NCBI GenBank assembly: GCA_016192135.1
Contig: JACPUR010000010.1
Location: 1 to 33,292 of the forward strand
DNA: 33,292 nt
Source of the DNA: Candidatus Tectomicrobia bacterium
GTDB lineage: Bacteria; UBA8248
Direction: 5' to 3'
The position numbers and the translations under genes are program-made. Below are positions 16,758 through 23,247 of this stretch, in pieces. The notes below the pieces were generated by a model that was given only the letters and a program-made list of their open reading frames with translations, was not told where the DNA came from and searched no databases. Position 1 is the stretch's first letter, and the number at the start of each line of letters is the position of its first letter.

Positions 16758-17186
16758 ATGCGGGAACGATTTCGGGCCTTGAGGAAAAAAATCCGGGCGG
16801 GGCTCGCCGGCTGGGCGTCCCTCGCCTTGTGGGCGTCCCCCGCCTGGGCCCACGGGGAGGACGAGATCCTCCTCTTCACCTACCTGGCCGAGGAGCCCAA
16901 CATGCTCCGCCTCTCGGCCGCCTTCATGGGGACGGCCCTCCTTCTCCTGGGGGCCTACGTGGCCCTGGCCGGGCGGCGGGAATGGAGCCGCCCGGAGGGG
17001 AAGACGCGCGCGAGCGCCCTCAAGCTGGTGGGGCCCGGCGCCTTCATCGCGGGAGTGGGGGTGCTGATTCTTCTGACGGCGGCCTTCATCCTGCCCGAGA
17101 CCCTCCGCCCGCCCCACGAGCATCCCGCGCCCGGGAAGGCCGCGCCCGCCTCTCCGGGCGGACCAAAGGGGCTGAAAGGGTATTAG
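16758..17186 (+). CDS. Small exported or membrane protein of unknown function
   Basis: 142 residues. Residues 1-31 form a signal peptide ending SPAWAHG; GEDEILLFTYLAEEPN follows, then two hydrophobic helices (about 51-72 and 93-112) and a proline/glycine-rich tail with PPHEHPAPGK. ATG 16758 has AGGGAG 6 bp upstream. It is on the plus strand between two minus-strand phage islands and close to the back of promoter B, so it was either present before the phage or inserted later. No known family recognised. Confidence 0.65.
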   Translation: MRERFRALRKKIRAGLAGWASLALWASPAWAHGEDEILLFTYLAEEPNMLRLSAAFMGTALLLLGAYVALAGRREWSRPEGKTRASALKLVGPGAFIAGVGVLILLTAAFILPETLRPPHEHPAPGKAAPASPGGPKGLKGY

Positions 17187-17223
17187 GAAACCCCATGTGG
17201 CAATCCGGCGACGGGAAAACCCT

Positions 17224-17290
17224 GGGGCGAACACGAGGTTCGCCCCTACAGATCGGTGCGCTTCCGTAGGGGCGATGCTTGTCATCGCCC
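17224..17290. repeat. Two palindromic GGGGCG/CGCCCC repeats
   Basis: GGGGCGAAC-N5-GTTCGCCCC at 17224-17246 and GGGCGATG-N5-CATCGCCC at 17270-17290, relatives of the elements at 8246 and 21225. They fill the gap between convergent genes and may act as weak bidirectional terminators. Confidence 0.65.
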
Positions 17291-17341
17291 TCGCGTGACG
17301 CGGCGTCGCCGGGTTCGCATCCATCCGCGCCCGGGTCGCCG

Positions 17342-17701
17342 CTACTCCTCCGGCTCGCGGAACTGCCGCCATAGGCGGTCGAAGCGGCTCTCGTAGATCA
17401 TGTCGTAGAGGTCGAGGCGGTCCGGGAAGACGCGCGCGCAGGTTTCGCGCAGCTCGGCCCGGGCGAGGACGATGTCGGCGTAGGGGACATCGTGCCGCAG
17501 GATGAGGGCGCAGACGCGGTCCGCCTCCCGCTGGAAGCGGCGCACCCGGGCGCCCTCCTCCCAGCGCGCGCGGGCGTCCGGGGCCATCACGCCGGGCGGG
17601 CCTCCGGCCAGCAGCCACGCGCCGCAGCCGCAGCGTCTGGGAGCTGGCTCCCACATCTCCTCCGCCGTCGCGTACCGTCCGCAGAATGGACACCGGCGCA
17701 T
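17342..17701 (-). CDS. Small zinc-ribbon protein in the phage island
   Basis: 119 residues. CPFC near the start (MRRCPFCGRY) and CGCG after about 17 residues form a possible zinc ribbon. The rest is helical and charged (EEGARVRRFQREADRV, LARAELRETCARVF) and ends RFDRLWRQFREPEE. ATG 17701 has GGAGGG 5 bp upstream; the frame is open to 17743 without another good start. It follows the holin-like gene on the same strand by 87 bp, so both are probably one transcript from promoter C. No family recognised; small zinc-ribbon proteins are common next to phage lysis and packaging genes. Confidence 0.6.
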   Translation of the reverse strand: MRRCPFCGRYATAEEMWEPAPRRCGCGAWLLAGGPPGVMAPDARARWEEGARVRRFQREADRVCALILRHDVPYADIVLARAELRETCARVFPDRLDLYDMIYESRFDRLWRQFREPEE

Positions 17702-17788
17702 CCGTACCCTCCCCGCGTGGATTTTCCAGGCGGCCGCGCACATCCTTTAGTTTTGCGGTTCCGGGGGAGGGATGCAAGGAAAAAAGAC

Positions 17789-17956
17789 TCAATGCCCGCC
17801 GTCGCGCGCGCTGATGAGGCCGATGCCGGCCAGGGCGGCGAGGATGTCCTGGATGGCGGCGGCGTCGACGCCGCCCGCGAGGATCTTGGCCGCGAACGAG
17901 AGCACGCTCGCGGCAAGGATGAGATAGCCCGGCAGGGTCGTCTTTGGGTTCAGCAT
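17789..17956 (-). CDS. Holin-like small phage membrane protein
   Basis: 55 residues: [19 protein letters not shown], an amphipathic middle ([12 protein letters not shown]) and a second glycine-rich hydrophobic stretch ending ISARDGGH. This N-x-KTTL-x-G start, two short hydrophobic segments and AxDxx tail is the layout of small membrane proteins in phage lysis modules. GAGGAGG lies 7 bp before the ATG. The leader contains a perfect CRP-like palindrome and the gene is first behind promoter element C. Confidence 0.6.
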   Translation of the reverse strand: MLNPKTTLPGYLILAASVLSFAAKILAGGVDAAAIQDILAALAGIGLISARDGGH

Positions 17957-17971
17957 TGGAATCGCCTCCTC

Positions 17972-17987
17972 TGTGATTTGGGTCACA
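17972..17987. promoter_or_regulatory. Perfect CRP-consensus palindrome in the leader of the holin-like gene
   Basis: TGTGATTTGGGTCACA matches TGTGA-N6-TCACA exactly. It lies between the predicted start of promoter C (about 18014) and the ribosome binding site, so a bound protein would block rather than activate this transcript. It could instead serve a plus-strand promoter. Confidence 0.5.
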
Positions 17988-18020
17988 CATTCCGCGGGGG
18001 ACGCTTCCCGCCGCCGGGAT

Positions 18021-18075
18021 AAAATAGGGCGCGCGCGGGCGGAGCCCGTTACCGCAATTTCGCGCACCTTCATGC
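18021..18075 (-). promoter_or_regulatory. Shared phage-island promoter element, copy C (holin-like operon)
   Basis: Minus strand: GCATGAA, 23 bp from its first base to GTAACGGGC, 16 bp, CTATTTT. It has one phased block fewer than copies A and B (23 instead of 33 bp), that is, exactly one helical turn shorter, while the core spacing is unchanged. Confidence 0.7.
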
Positions 18076-18118
18076 TCAGAGGTTTTTTTTGCGGGGAACC
18101 GCCGGCGTCTAAGCCATT

Positions 18119-18144
18119 AAAAAATCCGCTTCGGCGGAAGCGGA
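18119..18144 (-). terminator. Minus-strand terminator without an obvious gene
   Basis: TCCGCTTC (18125-18132), GGCG loop, GAAGCGGA (18137-18144), and on the minus strand a run of six T follows. No minus-strand gene ends here; the bases 18145-18350 hold no supported gene. Confidence 0.6.
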
Positions 18145-18350
18145 ATTCGAAACCCCATTTCGGACGCAGAGGTCATCTTCCCGATGGCGCACGTTTTCAG
18201 CGATTTCGGCGATTCCCGCGGCGAGCCCGATCCCCCTCCCCGGAGGCGAAGGGGCTGTGGTTGCCAATCGTGGAGAGTGATAGAATCGTTTCTCGTTTTC
18301 CGGGGGTTCCGGCGCTGAGGCGCGAGCCGCCGCGGAGGGAGAGATCGAAG

Positions 18351-18836
18351 ATGAAAAAGGCAGCGGCAGGAGCGGTTTTGTTCTTCTTTGCTGTTTCCCT
18401 GGCGGGATGCGCGGGGCCGGGCCAGGACGGGCTGAACAAGCAGACGGGCGGCGCTGTTCTCGGTGGTATCGGCGGCGGCCTCATCGGTTCGCGGATCGGC
18501 TCGGGCCGCGGCGCGGTCATCGCCACCATCGCCGGCGCCGTCCTCGGGGGACTGCTGGGCAGCGCCGTGGGCAAGCAACTCGACGAGCGGGACCGCCTGA
18601 TGATGGCCCGTGAAACCCAGTCGACGCTCGAGACGGCGCCCTCCGGGCGGACCACCACGTGGCGCAATCCGGACACGGGCGCGCAGGGCACCGTCACCCC
18701 CCGGCCCGCCTACCAGGCCTCCTCGGGACAGCAGTGCCGGGAGTTCCAGCAGACGGTCACGGTCGGAGGCAAGACCGAGCAGGCCTACGGCACCGCCTGC
18801 CGTCAGCCGGACGGGAGTTGGAAGATCGTGCAGTAG
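18351..18836 (+). CDS. Glycine-zipper 17-kDa-antigen-type outer-membrane lipoprotein
   Basis: 161 residues. Signal peptide with lipobox LAGC (Cys20), then two glycine-zipper hydrophobic stretches ([18 protein letters not shown] and [19 protein letters not shown]) typical of the RT0821/17-kDa surface antigen family. The C-terminal part has [20 protein letters not shown] and a cysteine pair in [20 protein letters not shown] and [11 protein letters not shown], the usual domain of this family. GGAGGGAG lies about 9 bp before the ATG. It is followed 50 bp later by two small exported proteins on the same strand. Probably structural in the cell envelope. Confidence 0.85.
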   Translation: MKKAAAGAVLFFFAVSLAGCAGPGQDGLNKQTGGAVLGGIGGGLIGSRIGSGRGAVIATIAGAVLGGLLGSAVGKQLDERDRLMMARETQSTLETAPSGRTTTWRNPDTGAQGTVTPRPAYQASSGQQCREFQQTVTVGGKTEQAYGTACRQPDGSWKIVQ

Positions 18837-18886
18837 GGCCTTCGCCCTATCCTCATATCCCGAGGTAGCCCGTTAAAGGAGGACCC

Positions 18887-19219
18887 ATGAAACGCGCCGC
18901 CGCCGTCCTTTGCCTCGCCGCCGCGCTGGCCCTGGTCCCCACGGCCATGACCATGGTCGCCCCTTCGCCGGCCGTCGCCCAGGCCCAGGTGTCCAAGCAG
19001 GAAGCCGACCCCGGGCTGTGGATCCTGGATCTCCTGATCGTCCGGCCCGTCTCCCTCATCGTCACCGCGGGAGCGGTCATCACCTATCCGGTGGCCCTGC
19101 TCCTGGACCCCCTGTTCGGGAACGATCCGGTCCGCCTGAAGAAGGAATGGCTGACCAAAAACTTCGACTACACCTTCGATCGGCCGATGGGGGACTTCAA
19201 CTGGAAGCCCCGCGGCTAG
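18887..19219 (+). CDS. Small exported protein, first of a tandem paralogue pair
   Basis: 110 residues. Long signal peptide to about AVAQAQ, then WILDLLIVRPVSLIVTAG, a hydrophobic helix (ITYPVALLLDPLFG) and a C-terminal KNFDYTFDRPMGDF motif. The D-LL-x-RP ... YTF-x-RP-x-G-x-F layout is shared with the next gene and with small proteins that databases often label as multidrug transporter without evidence. AGGAGG precedes the ATG by 6 bp. Probably a membrane-associated envelope protein; function unknown. Confidence 0.75.
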   Translation: MKRAAAVLCLAAALALVPTAMTMVAPSPAVAQAQVSKQEADPGLWILDLLIVRPVSLIVTAGAVITYPVALLLDPLFGNDPVRLKKEWLTKNFDYTFDRPMGDFNWKPRG

Positions 19220-19235
19220 CCGGGAGAAACCGCCC

Positions 19236-19547
19236 ATGCTGAAGACGCCCGCCGCCGCGCTCCTGGCCGCCATCCTCGCGGCCGCGCCGCTGGCCGCCTC
19301 GGCCGCCTCACCCTCGGGGCCCGCCTCGCCCTACGCTCCCGTGGACGAGGGCGCCGTGGTGGTGGACCTCCTGCTGACCCGGCCCTTTGGGCTCGTGGCG
19401 GTGGCGGCGGGCCTCGTGCTCTACCTGCCGGCGGCGCTCATCCAGAGCATCGGCGGGAACCCGGTGGAGCCCATCGCGGACGCACTCGTCCGCCGGCCCA
19501 TCGCCTACACCTTCGAGCGCCCGCTGGGCCACTTCCCGTTGGACTGA
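19236..19547 (+). CDS. Small exported protein, second of the tandem pair
   Basis: 103 residues with signal peptide (to SAAS), VVDLLLTRPFGLVAVAAG, a hydrophobic segment (LVLYLPAALIQSIGG) and RRPIAYTFERPLGHF at the end. It aligns along its length with the gene at 18887, 16 bp upstream, so the two arose by duplication. GGGAGAA precedes the ATG. A strong terminator follows 22 bp after the stop. Confidence 0.75.
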   Translation: MLKTPAAALLAAILAAAPLAASAASPSGPASPYAPVDEGAVVVDLLLTRPFGLVAVAAGLVLYLPAALIQSIGGNPVEPIADALVRRPIAYTFERPLGHFPLD

Positions 19548-19569
19548 CCGGGACCACGGACGAAACGAC

Positions 19570-19599
19570 AAAACCCCCCGCTGCAAGGCGGGGGGTTTT
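19570..19599. terminator. Bidirectional terminator
   Basis: Perfect 12-bp arms AAAACCCCCCGC and GCGGGGGGTTTT with a 6-nt loop. It closes the plus-strand envelope genes and the minus-strand operon that ends at 19611. Confidence 0.92.
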
Positions 19600-19610
19600 C
19601 GTATCGGTTC

Positions 19611-19967
19611 TCATCCCCCTCCCCCGTTCTTCCACTCGAGGTCGAAGGGGAAGTCCACCTGCATCTTCTCGATGTAGCGGAGCACGTCCTCCTTGCGGAA
19701 GCGCAGGCTCTTGAAGGAAGGGACCCCCGGCTGAGGCGGGCCATGGTCTGCGCGGCGCAGGTAGACGGGACGCAGGCAGGGCGCCTCGCTCGCGCAGTCC
19801 TCCATGATGATGTTGTCCACCCCTCGCACGCTGCGGTAGCCGAGCACCTTGGCGAGCATGGGCTTGGTCAGGACGGCCTCCTCGGCCAGGATCTGGACGG
19901 CCGGGCGGGGATCCACCTCCGACTCGCACCTGCGCCGCCGGCGCGGGCGCCCGGCCCCCGCGCTCAT
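19611..19967 (-). CDS. HTH-like DNA-binding protein in a minus-strand operon
   Basis: 118 residues. An arginine-rich start (GRPRRRRR) is followed by VQILAEEAVLTKPMLAKVLG, which looks like a helix-turn-helix, then GVDNIIMEDCASEAP and a KSLRFRKEDVLRYIEKMQVD end of the kind seen where excisionase-type proteins read their target. The ATG at 19967 overlaps the stop of the gene before it (ATGA). Family not certain; role in regulation or excision is inferred from the fold and the operon. Confidence 0.55.
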   Translation of the reverse strand: MSAGAGRPRRRRRCESEVDPRPAVQILAEEAVLTKPMLAKVLGYRSVRGVDNIIMEDCASEAPCLRPVYLRRADHGPPQPGVPSFKSLRFRKEDVLRYIEKMQVDFPFDLEWKNGGGG

Positions 19968-20470
19968 CGCGCCCTCTCGCGCGGGGCGAGCCCCTCCAGG
20001 GCCGAGAGGGGGAGGATGGCGGCGCCCTCCCGCCCCTCGGCCCAGGCCTCGGCCGCGGGGCGGGTCGGGAAGAGCACCGTGACGCGCCGCTCCCGGCGCC
20101 GGTCGAGGTAGGTGAGGGCCACGCCCTCGGCCGGGAGCCCGATGCCCTCCTCCACGAGCTCGCGGGGGCTCCGCTCGTGGCCCGAGATGTAGGAGGCCGC
20201 GTCGCGGGCGCCCTCCCCCTTCGCGGCGGTTCGGTGGGTCCGGGCGGCCCGCGGCAAGGGGATGGTGCGGAGGGCTCCATGACGGGACGCCGGCCGGCGG
20301 CCCGAGGCCGCCTCCGGCGCGGTTGCGGATGTTGGGGCGGGACATTGACGGGACAGGCCGCCCGGACCCGGTTCACGACCCGGGCGGGGAGAGCTCTCCC
20401 GTTCCGGGCATTTTCCTGCGGGGTGCGGCGTTTCGGCGGGATTCAACCTGGAAGATGCGGGGCGCTTCAT
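19964..20470 (-). CDS. Hypothetical protein, first gene of the HTH operon
   Basis: 168 residues. The first 85 or so are Pro/Arg/Ala-rich and low in complexity; the rest is a compact domain (AASYISGHERSPRELVEEGI, ALTYLDRRRERRVTVLFPTR, AAEAWAEGREGAAILPLSAL). ATG 20470 has GGAGG with 6-bp spacing and a well-formed promoter about 50 bp upstream, which supports this start. An internal TTG is possible for a shorter form. Unknown family; the coupling with the HTH protein suggests a regulatory or phage-early role. Confidence 0.5.
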   Translation of the reverse strand: MKRPASSRLNPAETPHPAGKCPERESSPRPGREPGPGGLSRQCPAPTSATAPEAASGRRPASRHGALRTIPLPRAARTHRTAAKGEGARDAASYISGHERSPRELVEEGIGLPAEGVALTYLDRRRERRVTVLFPTRPAAEAWAEGREGAAILPLSALEGLAPRERAR

Positions 20471-20515
20471 GCTCTGCCTCCAGACGCCGGCGGCACCCGC
20501 GCCGCCAGCCCACCC

Positions 20516-20565
20516 AAGATATGCATATTTACATATTGGGTCAATAGTTATTGTCCATATATACT
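20516..20565. promoter_or_regulatory. Divergent promoters over a shared operator-like palindrome
   Basis: Minus strand: TTGACC (20544-20539), 17 bp, TATCTT (20521-20516). Plus strand: TTGGGT (20536-20541), 18 bp, TATACT (20560-20565). The inverted repeat GGTCAATA-GT-TATTGTCC (20539-20556, one mismatch) overlaps both -35 regions, and ATATGCATAT (20519-20528) is a perfect palindrome. The island is AT-rich in a GC-rich setting. Confidence 0.6.
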
Positions 20566-20683
20566 TAATAAAACAGTAACAACGGCAAAATCAAGGGGCT
20601 GCGCGGGGCCGCCCAATGGCCGCTTGGCCGGGGCGGGCGGGGGGGCTATCCTGGCCTCTCCCGCCGCCGATGGAGGCGCCCGC

Positions 20684-21181
20684 ATGAAGGGCTGGATGCG
20701 CCGGATACAGGTGTCGGTGGCCCTCGCGGCCGCCGTTTTCTCGCTCGCGCTGGCGTGGGCCGGGGGGGCGCGGCTGGACCGCCGGCCTGTGCTAGAGGCG
20801 GAATTCGCGGCCTTCCGGAAGGGCGGGCCGCCCCCCGGCGCGGCGCGGAGGAGCCCCCCGGCCGTCCTCATGGACTGGCACCAGGCCCGCGCCTACTGCG
20901 CGGCCCAGGGGAAGCGCCTCCCGACCGCCCAGGAGTGGCTGGAGGCCTGCCGCGCCCGGCAGCTTGAGTTCCAGGGGGCCATATGGGAGTGGACCTCGAC
21001 CGAAACGGACCGGGCGGGGGAGGACGAGAAGGTGCGCTTCAAGCTCCTGTGCGGCCCCGGCCCCGAGTGCGCCTGCACCCACGCCTATCATCCCGACTGG
21101 AAGAACGAGGTGAAGGGCTTCCGGTGCGCCCGGCCGGAGCCGAGCGTGCGCCTGGGGGCCCCATCCGTACGGGTTCCATGA
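20684..21181 (+). CDS. Exported minimal FGE/SUMF1-like protein
   Basis: 165 residues. Membrane or signal helix at 8-26, then a reduced formylglycine-generating-enzyme-like domain: VLMDWHQARAYCAAQGKRLP, TAQEWLEACRAR, GAIWEWTST, CGPGPECACTHAYH and KGFRCARPE. These are the sequence landmarks of the C-lectin-type FGE-sulfatase fold, but the protein is about half the usual length and lacks the N-terminal half. GGAGG is 7 bp before the ATG. It is downstream of the plus-strand promoter at 20536-20565. Catalytic function is doubtful; binding or structural role likely. Confidence 0.65.
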   Translation: MKGWMRRIQVSVALAAAVFSLALAWAGGARLDRRPVLEAEFAAFRKGGPPPGAARRSPPAVLMDWHQARAYCAAQGKRLPTAQEWLEACRARQLEFQGAIWEWTSTETDRAGEDEKVRFKLLCGPGPECACTHAYHPDWKNEVKGFRCARPEPSVRLGAPSVRVP

Positions 21182-21224
21182 AGCGGGCCGCGAAACCTTT
21201 CCGGCGCGCTTCGCCGTCCTCACA

Positions 21225-21246
21225 GGGGCGGTTCGCGAATCGCCCC
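21225..21246. repeat. Palindromic intergenic repeat, second copy of the 8246 element
   Basis: GGGGCGGTTCG/CGAATCGCCCC, one base different from 8246-8267. It lies in the gap 21182-21335. Confidence 0.8.
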
Positions 21247-21335
21247 TGCATCCCGCCGACGGAACCAGGACCGCTTCGTCCGTGTTCGGTTCAATGAAAT
21301 GCAGGCGCCGCCGCTTGGATGAGGAGGGAGACACC

Positions 21336-21788
21336 GTGCAGGGCGTCCGGAGATGGGCCGGGTTTTTGGTTCTTCTCGCCGCCCTGGCCCCGGGCTGCGC
21401 CGTGGTGGAAAGCCTGGAGGCGGGCGCCCCCATCCGGCCGGTGGCCCTCTCCCCCCTCCTCGACCGCCCCGCCCGCCTGACGGTGCTCCACAGCCCCACC
21501 CCCCTGGACTTGTACGGGAACACGGTCAGCGCCGTGCTGGTGCATTTCGAGGACCAGCGGCTGCCGCTCCGGTCGGGCAATCTGCGTCCGGCCCCGCCTT
21601 TCCGCGGAACGATGCGGGAATTCTTGGCGCGGGCGGCCATGCCCCGGTCTTTCCATCTTCTCGAGGCGCGGGGGAAGGGCGGCCGGACACTGGGCTACCT
21701 TCTGGTCCGGGAGCACGGGCTCGAAAACCTCTTCTTGGATGAGAACGAGGCCCTCATCGCTAACGCCATGCCAGTCAAGACTCCCTGA
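21336..21788 (+). CDS. Small lipoprotein of unknown function
   Basis: 150 residues from GTG 21336 with GGAGGGAG 5 bp upstream; the frame is open to 21282, but the later start gives a normal signal peptide (RRWAGFLVLLAALAPGC) with a lipobox-like cysteine at 21. The mature part has VLHSPTPLDLYGNTVSAVLVHFE, FRGTMREFLARAAMPRSFHLLE and a C-terminal LGYLLVREHGLENLFLDENE. No known family recognised. Confidence 0.65.
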   Translation: MQGVRRWAGFLVLLAALAPGCAVVESLEAGAPIRPVALSPLLDRPARLTVLHSPTPLDLYGNTVSAVLVHFEDQRLPLRSGNLRPAPPFRGTMREFLARAAMPRSFHLLEARGKGGRTLGYLLVREHGLENLFLDENEALIANAMPVKTP

Positions 21789-21796
21789 CCCCCCCC

Positions 21797-21838
21797 AAAA
21801 AAAACGGCCCCCAGCCGGGTTCCCCCGGCGGGAGGCTT
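21797..21838 (-). terminator. Minus-strand terminator of the zinc-ribbon gene
   Basis: GCCGGG (21814-21819) and CCCGGC (21824-21829) with an outer G/C extension; on the minus strand eight T follow (21804-21797). Confidence 0.75.
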
Positions 21839-21860
21839 GGCCCGCGGCATTCAGTCGCCT

Positions 21861-22118
21861 TTAGGGAAATGGAGCCCCCCACCTCGCGGGGGCCGTCTCC
21901 GCGCCCAGCTCCGGCACCTTCATCTCCGCCCACACGAGCTCCATGCAGCAAGTATCGCACACGGGGCCAGCGGCCGGGGTGGCGTAGGTGAAGACATGAT
22001 GGCGGAAGATTCGCTGGCAGTTCGGGCACCGCCACGCCATTTCGCGCTTCTGCGTACCACTCAGCAGGAAGCCGCTCATGTCTCCACCCAGCTGGAAGCT
22101 ACCGCTCATATCCTCCAC
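21861..22118 (-). CDS. Small zinc-ribbon protein
   Basis: 85 residues with WRCPNCQRIF and VCDTCCMELVWAEM, two CxxC pairs 25 residues apart that can bind one zinc. Start uncertain: GTG 22118, ATG 22109 and ATG 22079 are all possible, none with ideal spacing; the N-terminal part carries a short repeat (MSGSF.., MSGFL..). Unknown function; a terminator follows on its strand. Confidence 0.55.
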   Translation of the reverse strand: MEDMSGSFQLGGDMSGFLLSGTQKREMAWRCPNCQRIFRHHVFTYATPAAGPVCDTCCMELVWAEMKVPELGAETAPARWGAPFP

Positions 22119-22326
22119 TGTTCATGAAACGTGCCGGCGCCCGGGTAATTCCAGGGCATGCCTGCTCATCATCATGGAGAGCCATTCGCGTGCCCCAAAG
22201 CGCCGGCAAGGAGAATGGCCGGAATCCACTGTAAATTCAAAGAATTGAAGCAAAAGCGCGCCATGGAAACCGGGCCGGGATGTCGCAAAACGCCTCAGTC
22301 GGCGGGACGGGCGCCCTGTGGAAAAG

Positions 22327-23151
22327 CTACGCCCACAGCTCCTCCGCCTTCCCCACCCGCCATCCCCACCACTCGGGGCCTTCGCGGACATAAGCCCACT
22401 CAGGGTTCCGCTCCACGTCCCGCAGAGCGGCGGCGACGGCGCGGAAGGTCCCGGCGTAGGCCTCGGCGAACTCGAAGTAGGTGAGGAAGTCGTAGCCCCC
22501 GGGCCGACCGTACCCCTCGGCGCGGTGGTAGAGCCGGCGCACGATGGCGGGCACCCCCTCCCGCGCGGCCAGGGCGTGGCCCTCGGCCTCCATCTCGCCC
22601 CCGGGGCCGTAACGAGGCAGGAAAAAGCTCTCCCGCCGCATCCAGTCCATGGCCCACCACTCGGGCGTCTTGTTCTGGAACATCGCCACCCCGTAGGGGT
22701 GCCGCGCCCCCGGGGCCGGCGCCAGGGCCTTCTCGTAGGCGAAGCGCGCCATCCCCTGGCTGGTGTAGCTGCGCGGGCGCTGCACCCCGGCGAAGCACTC
22801 GAGCCCGCCCCCGCTCCGCTCGAGGGCGCGGCGCAGGCCCTTTTCGTACTCGGCGAGAGGATCCGGGGAGGCGGCCTCGATGCGCGCGAGGGCCTCCGCC
22901 TTCAGGATGGAGGGGTGCGGCAGGTCGCACTCCCGGCCCAGGGCGGGCAGGGCCCGCAGGAGCTGGTAGCGCCCCCGGCGGAACGCCGCCGGCGAGGCCG
23001 GGCCCTCGGCGCGGTGCATGTTCTCCATGCCCTCGCCCAGGCGGTCCCAGGCGCGGACGAGCTCGCGGTCCTCCCGGTCCGGCAGATGGATGAAGAGAAA
23101 GCGGCAGTGGCCGATCACTTCCGATGTCAGGTTCAGCGCGTCGAGATCCAT
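22327..23151 (-). CDS. Chlorite-dismutase-like heme protein (probable)
   Basis: 274 residues. The end (YDFLTYFEFAEAYAGTFRAV, AALRDVERNPEWAYVREGPE, WWGW) is like the second half of chlorite-dismutase-family proteins, a dimeric alpha/beta barrel that binds heme. The region before it (YGVAMFQNKTPEWWAMDWMR, ESFFLPRYGPGG) is aromatic-rich. The catalytic histidine and arginine cannot be placed with confidence by eye, so chlorite activity is not claimed; other family members make heme or act as peroxidases. ATG 23151 has GAGGAG with 8-bp spacing. Monocistronic, divergent from the peptidase. Confidence 0.5.
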   Translation of the reverse strand: MDLDALNLTSEVIGHCRFLFIHLPDREDRELVRAWDRLGEGMENMHRAEGPASPAAFRRGRYQLLRALPALGRECDLPHPSILKAEALARIEAASPDPLAEYEKGLRRALERSGGGLECFAGVQRPRSYTSQGMARFAYEKALAPAPGARHPYGVAMFQNKTPEWWAMDWMRRESFFLPRYGPGGEMEAEGHALAAREGVPAIVRRLYHRAEGYGRPGGYDFLTYFEFAEAYAGTFRAVAAALRDVERNPEWAYVREGPEWWGWRVGKAEELWA

Positions 23152-23247
23152 CCGCCCCGCTCCTCAACCGGGCGCCTTCACTCCGCGGGCTTTCGTCCAT
23201 CGGGCGGTCCCGCCATAATGCCGCGAAAGCACAGGAAAGGAAACCCG

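Noticed and set aside
22158-22484. 108-codon plus-strand ORF
   Set aside because: Overlaps the end of a better-supported minus-strand gene and has no family pattern or clear ribosome binding site.
22318-23217. N-terminal extension of the M28 peptidase ORF
   Set aside because: Antisense to the chlorite-dismutase-like gene; peptidase similarity begins only after about 23250.
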